A stretch of DNA of 8,969 bases from Rhodobacteraceae bacterium UBA6273 (GTDB taxonomy: Bacteria > Pseudomonadota > Alphaproteobacteria > Rhodobacterales > Rhodobacteraceae): NCBI GenBank assembly GCA_002440625.1, contig DJUV01000142.1:1-8969 (forward strand), given 5' to 3'. The position numbers and the translations under genes are program-made. This document shows, in pieces, positions 1 through 7,403 of this stretch. Every line of letters starts with the position of its first letter. Position 1 is the first letter of the stretch. The notes beneath the pieces were generated by a model. It worked only from the letters and a program-made list of their open reading frames with translations, was not told the origin of the DNA and did not search any database.

Positions 1-644
1 ACCAGCCCCTTGCCGCCCCTCGGCACGATGACGTCAATGTATTCGACCATCCGCAGCATCTCGGAGACCGCCGCGCGGTCGCGGGTGGGCACCAGCTGGA
101 TCGCCGCCTCGGGCAGATGCGCGGAGCGGAGCCCCTCGACAAGGCACTCATGGATCGCGCGGCTCGTGTGAAAACTCTCCGACCCACCCCTCAGGATCAC
201 CGCATTGCCGGATTTGAGGCAAAGCGCCCCGGCATCCGCCGTCACATTCGGGCGGCTCTCATATATCACGCCGACAACGCCCATAGGCGTCCGCACCCGC
301 TTGATGTTGAGGCCGGAGGCCATGTCCCAGTCGGCGATGACCTCGCCCACCGGGTCCTTCTGCTCGGCCACGGACCGCAGCCCGTCGACGATGCCGCGGA
401 TACGATGCTCGTTCAGCATCAGCCGGTCCATCATCGCCGGCGTGAGATCCTTTTCGCGCCCGAAAGCCAGGTCCTCGGCATTGGCGAGAAGGATATCCTC
501 GCGCGCCGCCCAGACCGTTTCCGCCGCGCCGATCAGGGCCGCGTATTTCCGTTCGGGCGAGGCATAGGCAAGCTCCGCCGCCGCCGCCTTCGCAGCCGCA
601 CCGATCCCGGACATCAGGGCCTGAATATCCTCGCCATCCTTCAT
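1..644 (-). CDS. proA: Gamma-glutamyl phosphate reductase (glutamate-5-semialdehyde dehydrogenase), 5' part only
   Basis: Second enzyme of proline synthesis: NADPH-dependent reduction of gamma-glutamyl phosphate, made by ProB, to glutamate-5-semialdehyde in the cytoplasm. The reverse strand from the ATG at 644-642 reads through the window edge without a stop, giving the first 214 residues of a family usually near 420. Visible family sequence includes PERKYAAL (about 30-37), the stretch [19 protein letters not shown] (about 117-135) and [17 protein letters not shown] (about 141-157), all typical of the ALDH-like nucleotide-binding domain of ProA. The catalytic cysteine lies beyond the window, so activity cannot be judged. 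The start is supported by GGAGG at 654-650, five bases upstream. It follows proB by 62 bp in the same direction, as expected for a proline operon. Identity is very secure. Confidence 0.96.
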   Translation of the reverse strand, partial: MKDGEDIQALMSGIGAAAKAAAAELAYASPERKYAALIGAAETVWAAREDILLANAEDLAFGREKDLTPAMMDRLMLNEHRIRGIVDGLRSVAEQKDPVGEVIADWDMASGLNIKRVRTPMGVVGVIYESRPNVTADAGALCLKSGNAVILRGGSESFHTSRAIHECLVEGLRSAHLPEAAIQLVPTRDRAAVSEMLRMVEYIDVIVPRGGKGL

Positions 645-706
645 TGCGGCCTCCAATTCATCTTGCCCGAAATACCTCCGCCGGAGGCACCGGCCGCAAG
701 GCCGGT
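645..706 (-). repeat. proB-proA spacer: two hairpins plus REP-like tail
   Basis: The 62-bp spacer is almost wholly structured. Directly after the proB stop codon lies a perfect 7-bp stem (ACCGGCC at 689-695 with GGCCGGT at 700-706; 4-base loop). Next is a second dyad, CCTCCG-C-CGGAGG (675-687). On the minus strand this runs into GGAGGTATTTCGGGCAAGAT and then the proA ribosome binding site (GGAGG, 654-650). There is no T-run, so it is not a simple terminator. The arrangement palindrome, then GGAG-TA-TTT, then GG-CA-GA-GAA recurs at 2949-3005. I therefore read it as a copy of a dispersed intergenic element that may stabilise or modulate the proBA message. The symmetry is seen directly; the function is inference. 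Confidence 0.6.
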
Positions 707-3027
<2,321 letters not shown>

Positions 3028-3567
3028 TCAGGCGATCTTCTTCACATAGGTCCAGGTCGGGACCGTGGCGTTCCGCGCCACCGAGAAGGCTTCGGCATCG
3101 CCGAGATAGTCGAAGCCGCTATTGGTGAGCACGCGGGCCGAGCGCGGATTGTCCTGGAAGACCTCGGCGAAGATCGTCCGGGCCTTGTGCGGATTGGCGG
3201 CGACGAGGGCCGCCACCGCCTCAGACGCGTAGCCGGCATGCCAGAAGGCGGGTGCGACCCAATACTTGATCTCGCTCTGGTCGCGGTCCATGCGCGACAG
3301 GCTGACGACGCCGAGAATCTCGGCAAGGCCGCGGGCGGAGCCGTCCATCGCCCAGACATCCTCAAGCCGCTTGTCGGAAAGTGCGCGGGCGATATAGGCC
3401 TCGGTCGCGCCGGGCGGCAGGGGATGTGGGATGGACCGGGTGCCTTCGGCGAGCCGCCTGTCGCCGGTATGCAGGGCCATCAGCCCGGCATCCGAGCGCC
3501 TGAGCGGGCGCAGGATGAACCGCTCCGCCGGAATGGCGGATTGCGCAACGATCGGTTCCTGAATCAT
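3028..3567 (-). CDS. GNAT-family N-acetyltransferase (RimJ/RimL-like)
   Basis: This 179-residue protein has the single-domain layout of the Acetyltransf_3 branch, which moves an acetyl group from acetyl-CoA to an amine. The N-terminal strand reads RFILRPLRRSDA (16-27). The acetyl-CoA pyrophosphate loop is the variant of Q/RxxGxG/A seen at FWHAGYASEAV (108-118). The C-terminal half has the usual VFQDNPRSARVLTNSGF (136-152), where an asparagine and the N-SGF turn help bind the cofactor. The start at 3567 is backed by a GGAGGAGGG stretch (3581-3573) five bases upstream. RimJ/RimL relatives acetylate ribosomal proteins, and its place between rpmA and obgE makes a ribosome-linked substrate attractive. 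The same fold also acetylates drugs and small metabolites, so the substrate is unknown. The terminator at 3833-3801 separates it from rpmA. Confidence 0.9.
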   Translation of the reverse strand: MIQEPIVAQSAIPAERFILRPLRRSDAGLMALHTGDRRLAEGTRSIPHPLPPGATEAYIARALSDKRLEDVWAMDGSARGLAEILGVVSLSRMDRDQSEIKYWVAPAFWHAGYASEAVAALVAANPHKARTIFAEVFQDNPRSARVLTNSGFDYLGDAEAFSVARNATVPTWTYVKKIA

Positions 3568-3800
3568 GCCTTCCCTCCTCCGAAACGCATGTCCGGACCA
3601 GCGGCCGCCCTACCGGCCGTGGAACGGGTAATCTTCACGCACCGGCCACCATCGCGAGAATGCGCGGGGCGTCCGGGTCTTCCTCCTACGTCTGAAATGG
3701 GGCGGCACGATGTCATGATCAATGCCGCCACGTTCAGTCTTGCCGTGACCAGGGTCACGATTGTCTCACCCAAGGACCACATGGTCCGACTCCATCCCTG
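3568..3800. other. Non-coding gap with clustered inverted repeats
   Basis: No convincing gene lies here. Three imperfectly spaced dyads stand out: GGCGGCA (3701-3707) with TGCCGCC (3723-3729) around a 15-base centre that itself contains GAT...ATC; CGTGACC-AG-GGTCACG (3744-3759); and GGACCA-CA-TGGTCC (3774-3787). The last two have arms of 7 and 6 bp, 2-bp centres, and centres 29 bp apart. Nearer the acetyltransferase there is a self-complementary GTCCGGAC (3591-3598). The gap must hold the acetyltransferase promoter if rpmA is terminated upstream, but I could not pick a good -35/-10 pair. The dyads could be operators or part of a structured untranslated RNA. Confidence 0.45.
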
Positions 3801-3833
3801 AAAAAGCAAGAGGACCGGCCTTTCGGCCGGTCC
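3801..3833 (-). terminator. Intrinsic terminator of the rplU-rpmA operon
   Basis: On the minus strand a perfect 9-bp stem GGACCGGCC/GGCCGGTCC closed by the tetraloop GAAA (3833-3812) is followed by TCTTGCTTTTT (3811-3801). It begins 30 bp after the rpmA stop codon. GC-rich stem, GNRA loop and U-rich tail are the textbook combination, so termination of rplU-rpmA transcripts here is well supported. Confidence 0.88.
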
Positions 3834-3837
3834 CCTG

Positions 3838-3854
3838 TTACAATTCAATTGTAA
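3838..3854. promoter_or_regulatory. Perfect 17-bp AT-rich palindrome (MarR/OhrR-like site?)
   Basis: TTACAATT-C-AATTGTAA has 8-bp perfect arms around one base and is conspicuously AT-rich in GC-rich surroundings. It lies between the rpmA stop codon and the terminator. The core TACAATT-N-AATTGTA resembles, from memory, the operator of OhrR and related MarR-family repressors. No ohr-like gene is visible nearby, so the site may instead act only as a small RNA hairpin in the rpmA 3' untranslated region. Confidence 0.4.
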
Positions 3855-3863
3855 AGGTTCGGC

Positions 3864-4133
3864 TTACTCGGCTGCCTCCGACGCGGGGAGTACCGAAATG
3901 AAGGTGCGGCCCTTGAGGCCCTTGCGGAAGGTCACGTGGCCTTCGACGGTCGCGAAGATGGTGTGGTCGCGGCCAAGGCCGACGCCCTCGCCCGGCCACC
4001 AGGTGGTGCCGCGCTGGCGCACGATGATCGCGCCCGGCTGGGCCGCCTGGCCGCCATAGAGTTTCACGCCAAGACGGCGACCGGCGCTGTCGCGACCGTT
4101 GCGGGAAGAACCGCCTGCCTTTTTATGTGCCAT
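3864..4133 (-). CDS. rpmA: 50S ribosomal protein L27
   Basis: Large-subunit protein located near the peptidyl transferase centre, where its N-terminal tail contacts the P-site tRNA region. The 89 residues begin [20 protein letters not shown], the near-invariant L27 N-terminus, followed by [20 protein letters not shown] and [17 protein letters not shown]; length and order match the family. There is no Firmicutes-type N-terminal prepeptide. Only six bases separate it from rplU, and its ribosome binding site AAGGAG is formed by the last two codons of rplU, so the two are co-transcribed and probably translationally coupled. The stop codon (TAA) is followed by an AT-rich palindrome and a strong intrinsic terminator. 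Confidence 0.98.
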   Translation of the reverse strand: MAHKKAGGSSRNGRDSAGRRLGVKLYGGQAAQPGAIIVRQRGTTWWPGEGVGLGRDHTIFATVEGHVTFRKGLKGRTFISVLPASEAAE

Positions 4134-4139
4134 CGGGTG

Positions 4140-4601
4140 TTACTCCTTCGTCTCTGCCGCTGCGGCCTTCTTGGCCGGAGCTTTCTTCGCCGGGGCGGCC
4201 TTTGCTTCGGCCGGGGCGTTGTTATGCGCCGCGACGCGGGCGGCATGGGTGCCGATCGCATCCTTCACGCCCGACTTTTCCGCGCCCGAAGCGAGGATAT
4301 CGGTAACGCGGACCAGCGTCAGCTTCTGGCGGTGGCCACGGGTGCGCTGCGAGGAGTGCTTCCGGCGGCGTTTCCAGAAGGTGATGACCTTGTCGGCCTT
4401 GATCATCTCTTCGATGACTTCGGCCTGCACGGCGGCACCCTTGACGAGCGGCGCGCCGAGGACCGGGGCATCGCCGCCGATCATCAGAATCTCGTTGAAC
4501 TGGATCTTGTCACCAGTGGCGGCTGCGATCAGTTCCACGCGGAGCACGTCGCCCGCCTGAACCTTGTATTGCTTGCCGCCGGTCTTGAGGACCGCAAACA
4601 T
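4140..4601 (-). CDS. rplU: 50S ribosomal protein L21 with Ala/Lys-rich C-terminal extension
   Basis: Large-subunit protein that binds 23S rRNA. The first 100 or so residues are standard L21: MFAVLKTGGKQYKVQAGDVL at the start, ADKVITFWKRRRKHSSQRTR around 70-88, and HRQKLTLVRVTDI at about 90-102. Typical L21 is near 103 residues; this one has 153. The extra tail starts GAEKSGVKDAIGTHAARVAA and ends in repeats of AAPAKK/APAKKA type, so it is low-complexity, basic and probably disordered. Such lysine/alanine tails are known in alphaproteobacterial L21. The start at 4601 has AAGGA seven bases upstream. A strong promoter and roughly 145-base leader precede it; rpmA follows within six bases. Confidence 0.97.
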   Translation of the reverse strand: MFAVLKTGGKQYKVQAGDVLRVELIAAATGDKIQFNEILMIGGDAPVLGAPLVKGAAVQAEVIEEMIKADKVITFWKRRRKHSSQRTRGHRQKLTLVRVTDILASGAEKSGVKDAIGTHAARVAAHNNAPAEAKAAPAKKAPAKKAAAAETKE

Positions 4602-4745
4602 GGGTCGTTCCTTCTTCTCTGCCGCGCCCTGTGGCCCCGGTCTTGACCGGCGTTTCGGGGGGTGCCCCGCCTCGGACTGCGCGCCCCTTTCGGGAGCGAT
4701 CGTTGAAAATCATAATCCCGGCCGGGCCAGATGACCCGCCGGGAC
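4602..4745 (-). promoter_or_regulatory. Structured 5' leader of rplU-rpmA
   Basis: The non-coding stretch between the predicted transcription start and rplU folds readily on the minus strand. Hairpins include CGC(T)CCC-GAAA-GGGGCG near 4700-4683 with a GNRA loop and a bulged T, CGGGG-CAC-CCCCG near 4665-4653, and CCGGTC-AA-GACCGG (4650-4637). Ribosomal protein operons are often controlled by their own product binding the leader, so an L21-responsive leader is possible. The hairpins are seen; the regulatory role is inference. Confidence 0.35.
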
Positions 4746-4751
4746 TTGGGG

Positions 4752-4780
4752 CTTATCAGACAGACGGGGGGCAAAGTCAA
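4752..4780 (-). promoter_or_regulatory. Sigma70-type promoter for rplU-rpmA
   Basis: On the minus strand TTGACT (4780-4775) is followed by TGATAA (4758-4753, 16-base spacer) or GATAAG (4757-4752, 17-base spacer). The -35 matches consensus at five of six bases. It starts only 15 bp after the stop codon of the upstream methyltransferase gene, with no terminator between, so rplU-rpmA may also receive read-through. A second -10-like TATGAT (4714-4709) lies inside the leader but lacks a good -35. Confidence 0.6.
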
Positions 4781-4795
4781 GCGCTGCGCCGCCAG

Positions 4796-6343
4796 TCAGT
4801 CGAGCGGCGGCGCGCCACCCGCCGCCGTGCGGTCTGCGATGAAGCGGGCGATGCGGTCGCCGCGTTCCTCAGCCCCTTCGGGCGGGCGGAAATCGGCCAG
4901 TATCCGTTGCCAGATCGCGGTGGCGCGTTCGGTCGAGGTCTGGCCGCCAGCCGCCGCCCATGTGCCGTTGTTGGAAAGATCGGCGACGAGCGGCGCATAG
5001 AAGGCGCGGTCGAAGCGTTCCATCGTGTGCGGCGTGGCGAAGAAATGGCCGCCCGGCGCCACATCTGCCAATGCCTCCCACGCAAGATCGTCGGGTGTGG
5101 AGGTCAGGGGCGCGCAAAGCTCGGCGATGGTCTGCAGTGCCTCGATGTCGTTGATGAACTTCTCATAGCCGAAGGTCAGCCCGCCTTCGAGCCAGCCCGC
5201 CGAATGGACGACGAAGGTCGCGTTGGCCATCAGGTTGGCCCAGAGCCCCATGTGATTCTCGCCCGCCGCCTGCATGTCGGCGATGTTCGACGCCGATCCG
5301 GCGGCGGAGCGCCAGGGCAGGCCGACGTGCCGCGCGAGCTGGCCGGTGGCAACGGCCATGCGGATATGGGTGGGAGTGCCGAAGGCAGGCGCGCCCGACT
5401 TCATGTCGACGTTCGACGAAAAGCCGCCATAGCTCACGGGCGCGCCGGGGCGGGCGAGCTGCGCCAGCGTGATCCCGGCAAGGCATTCGGCATGTTGCAG
5501 GACCAAGGCACCCTCGACCGTCACCGGGGCCATGGCGCCGGCAAGGCAGAAGGGGGTGATGATCGACATCTGCCCCGCGCGGGCGAAGTCGATGATGCCT
5601 TCGGCCATCGGCTTGTCGATCTGGCGCGGCGAATTGGTGTTGATGACGGTGGAGCACCAGCTTGCGGCGTCGAATTCCGCATCCGTGAGGCCGAGGCCGA
5701 GGCGGATCATGGCGAAGCCGTCCTCGATCTGGCCGCGCCCGCGGGCATAGACGAAGAGCGGCTTGTCGCCGAGCGTCAGTTGCCCGCGCATCATCGCGTA
5801 GTGGCGAAGGTTCGCCGGGATGTCCTGCGGTTCGGCAGACGGCCCGAGCTTGTGGATCACGTCAAAGCTCTGGTGAAGCTTCAGCGCCTCTTCGAAGCTT
5901 TGCAGCGATCCGGGGCGGCGGCCACGGACCGCATCGGTGACATTGGGGCAGCCGGAGCCGGGCGAGAAGATCAGCGCGCCCTCTTCGTAGCGCAGGTTCC
6001 GCTCGGGGTTCGAGGCATTGAGCGGGATCGAGCGCGGGGCGGTGGCGAGCGCCGCCGTCACCATGTCGCGGCCGATGCGGACCATCTGGCTGCCCGCATC
6101 GGCAATCGCACCACCCTTGGCGTAGAGCGCGAGGGCTTCGGGCAGAAGAACCTTGATCCCGAGGTCTTCGAGAACCTTCAGCGCCATCTCATGGATCGCG
6201 GCGACGGCATCGGCGCTGAGGACCGGTTGCGGTGCGAAAGGATGGCGGAGATGGCGGTAGTTGACGATCCGGGCCGGGGCGGCGGAGCGACGCTCGGCCC
6301 GGCCACGGCGGCGGTGCGGTTCGGTTTGGGCAGCTTCGGTCAT
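4796..6343 (-). CDS. MttB-superfamily (trimethylamine/betaine methyltransferase-like) protein
   Basis: This 515-residue protein belongs to the trimethylamine methyltransferase (MttB, COG5598) superfamily, whose members demethylate methylamines or quaternary amines such as glycine betaine and pass the methyl group to a corrinoid protein. Recognisable features are the basic start MTEAAQTEPHRRRGRAERR, the IHEMALKVLEDLGIKV helix near 50-65, SPGSGCPNVTDA, and the barrel stretches VSYGGFSSNVDMKSGAPAFG and SAAGSASNIADMQAAGENHM. No in-frame amber codon interrupts it, so it is a non-pyrrolysine member, for which the substrate cannot be read from sequence. No corrinoid protein or reductase gene is adjacent. 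I chose the ATG at 6343 because the family commonly starts with a short basic leader; an ATG at 6394 would add 17 residues. Neither has a clear ribosome binding site, and I see no clear promoter in the 86 bp upstream. Confidence 0.88.
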   Translation of the reverse strand: MTEAAQTEPHRRRGRAERRSAAPARIVNYRHLRHPFAPQPVLSADAVAAIHEMALKVLEDLGIKVLLPEALALYAKGGAIADAGSQMVRIGRDMVTAALATAPRSIPLNASNPERNLRYEEGALIFSPGSGCPNVTDAVRGRRPGSLQSFEEALKLHQSFDVIHKLGPSAEPQDIPANLRHYAMMRGQLTLGDKPLFVYARGRGQIEDGFAMIRLGLGLTDAEFDAASWCSTVINTNSPRQIDKPMAEGIIDFARAGQMSIITPFCLAGAMAPVTVEGALVLQHAECLAGITLAQLARPGAPVSYGGFSSNVDMKSGAPAFGTPTHIRMAVATGQLARHVGLPWRSAAGSASNIADMQAAGENHMGLWANLMANATFVVHSAGWLEGGLTFGYEKFINDIEALQTIAELCAPLTSTPDDLAWEALADVAPGGHFFATPHTMERFDRAFYAPLVADLSNNGTWAAAGGQTSTERATAIWQRILADFRPPEGAEERGDRIARFIADRTAAGGAPPLD

Positions 6344-6429
6344 GGAGGGAGAGTGCGGGCAGAGCGCCCTGCCCGTCTTGCCGGTTTGCGACATGGGTGG
6401 GGGGCGACTGTAGGGTTCGCACCAAAGAC

Positions 6430-6458
6430 TTACACCCGGACCCTTGGTCCGGGTGTAA
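6430..6458 (-). terminator. Strong 13-bp hairpin after immA, terminator-like
   Basis: A perfect 13-bp inverted repeat, TTACACCCGGACC (6430-6442) and GGTCCGGGTGTAA (6446-6458), encloses a 3-base loop, six bases beyond the stop codon of the metallopeptidase gene. On the minus strand it is followed by GTCTTTGG, a weak T-tract, so it could stop transcription coming from nrdJ and the islet, but less surely than the rpmA terminator. It also marks the low-coordinate edge of the low-GC islet and could be a relic of insertion. Confidence 0.55.
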
Positions 6459-6464
6459 CTTGGG

Positions 6465-7037
6465 CTATAGGCCTAAGAGTCCATAGGGATCGCTCGTGCG
6501 GCGCAAACTGCGGGATATCATTTCGGATTGGAGGACAAGTCCCAGCTCTCTTAGCCGCCATCTCATCGCCGATTCGCTGACGCCAAATACACGGGCCAAA
6601 TCGCAAGCTCGACCTCGAAATCCCGTCATGCACTCGCTTACAGCCGTCTTCGGCATCAAACATTCGGCCGCAAACCGGTCGGCGCGCCTCTCTCGCGCTT
6701 CATACTCTTGACCCGTGAACGGTTCACGACGCATCGACATTTCCGCATGCTCGTCCGCTCGGTTCATCGCCACTCCATCCATGACAAAGTGACCCATCTC
6801 ATGTGCGATGGTGTATCGCTGCCGAGTATAAGTTTGATACTTGTTAACCTCGATCTTGAAGCCCGACTTCGTCCCGGCAGAATAGTCCCGAACGAGGCGC
6901 CCAGAAAGATCGGGCGGAAGGTCAACAAACTCGACAAGAAGTCCTAGTTTTCCCGCGAGCTTGACCATGTCCTGGTTCTCTCGAACACACTCCCGTTCAA
7001 GAAAATTTCGAGCGTCAGCAGTCAATGTTGTACGCAT
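6465..7037 (-). CDS. ImmA/IrrE-family zinc metallopeptidase
   Basis: The family includes ImmA, which cleaves the repressor of ICEBs1, and Deinococcus IrrE, which cleaves the DdrO repressor after radiation damage. Here 190 residues carry HEMGH (79-83), a textbook HExxH zinc site in the context YTIAHEMGHF, then ERRADRFAAECLMP (116-129), matching the ExxA(N/D)xFAxxLMP motif that supplies the third ligand (probably E116). The C-terminus (about 140-168, RGRACDLARVFGVSESAMRW) is the usual helix-turn-helix-like segment. I chose the ATG at 7037 because GGGAG sits six bases upstream; an ATG at 7082 would overlap the preceding gene. Its usual partner, a Cro/CI-type repressor, is absent; an unrecognised small gene precedes it by 19 bp. 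GC is clearly lower than in the flanking genes, suggesting transfer. Confidence 0.9.
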   Translation of the reverse strand: MRTTLTADARNFLERECVRENQDMVKLAGKLGLLVEFVDLPPDLSGRLVRDYSAGTKSGFKIEVNKYQTYTRQRYTIAHEMGHFVMDGVAMNRADEHAEMSMRREPFTGQEYEARERRADRFAAECLMPKTAVSECMTGFRGRACDLARVFGVSESAMRWRLRELGLVLQSEMISRSLRRTSDPYGLLGL

Positions 7038-7056
7038 TCGCTGCTCCCAGACCCGT

Positions 7057-7386
7057 TTAGTGCAACTTGCCTTTCGGCGCACGACGAACCTTGGCCGCAG
7101 GTTTCTCGTTTTCGCGCCGTACTTCGTCCTCCAGAGCAGCGCGCAGACCGGCGATCAGAACGTCGCGCTGCTCAATCGCCTTAGCGAACTGCACGTGCGT
7201 CCAGCCACTATACTTGCTTGCCGGGGGTAGTTCACCACTTGGATCATGTTCCTCAGCGTTGCTGCGCCGGCTTTCTGTTTGTGCAATCCAAGCTCGCCCC
7301 AAACGCATCACCTCAAGTCCACAGAGCAACGCAGGCTGAACGAGCGCATACATACTCGCGAGAGTTCCGATCAGGTCGTACATCAT
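7057..7386 (-). CDS. Unrecognised protein of about 109 residues, upstream partner of the metallopeptidase
   Basis: I do not recognise this protein. The N-terminus (about 5-35) is mostly hydrophobic, LIGTLASMYALVQPALLCGL, with Q-P in the middle, so it is either one short membrane-associated helix or a long amphipathic helix. A polar middle (SNAEEHDPSGELPPASKYSG) leads to a charged helix (about 64-92) and a basic tail ending KVRRAPKGKLH. It is not a Cro/CI repressor. Start choice: GGAGGG (7396-7391) stands four bases before the ATG at 7386 and seven before the next ATG at 7383; an in-frame ATG at 7398 has no ribosome binding site. It begins 17 bp after the nrdJ stop with no terminator between, and is followed 19 bp later by the metallopeptidase. 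Codon use with A/T-ending codons supports it being one unit with that gene. Confidence 0.7.
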   Translation of the reverse strand: MMYDLIGTLASMYALVQPALLCGLEVMRLGRAWIAQTESRRSNAEEHDPSGELPPASKYSGWTHVQFAKAIEQRDVLIAGLRAALEDEVRRENEKPAAKVRRAPKGKLH

Positions 7387-7403
7387 GTTACCCTCCATTC
7401 CGC

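Noticed and set aside
3564..3848. Minus-strand frame of 94 codons overlapping the acetyltransferase start by four bases
   Set aside because: It begins inside the AT-rich palindrome and reads straight through the rpmA terminator; the product has no recognisable domain and an arginine/glycine-rich random look. A shorter version starting at the ATG near 3783 has a GGAG upstream but still no family resemblance.
4796..6343. Pyrrolysine-encoding MttB
   Set aside because: No in-frame TAG is present; the frame is uninterrupted to its TGA.
6344..6394. Longer start for the methyltransferase-like gene
   Set aside because: The extra 17 residues (MSQTGKTGRALC...) are not family-like and have no ribosome binding site; the choice remains uncertain because the shorter start also lacks one.
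4631..6580. Plus-strand open frame of 649 codons
   Set aside because: It lies antisense to the well-supported methyltransferase gene, is rich in Arg/Gly/Ala, and has no recognisable motif; long antisense frames are expected in high-GC DNA.
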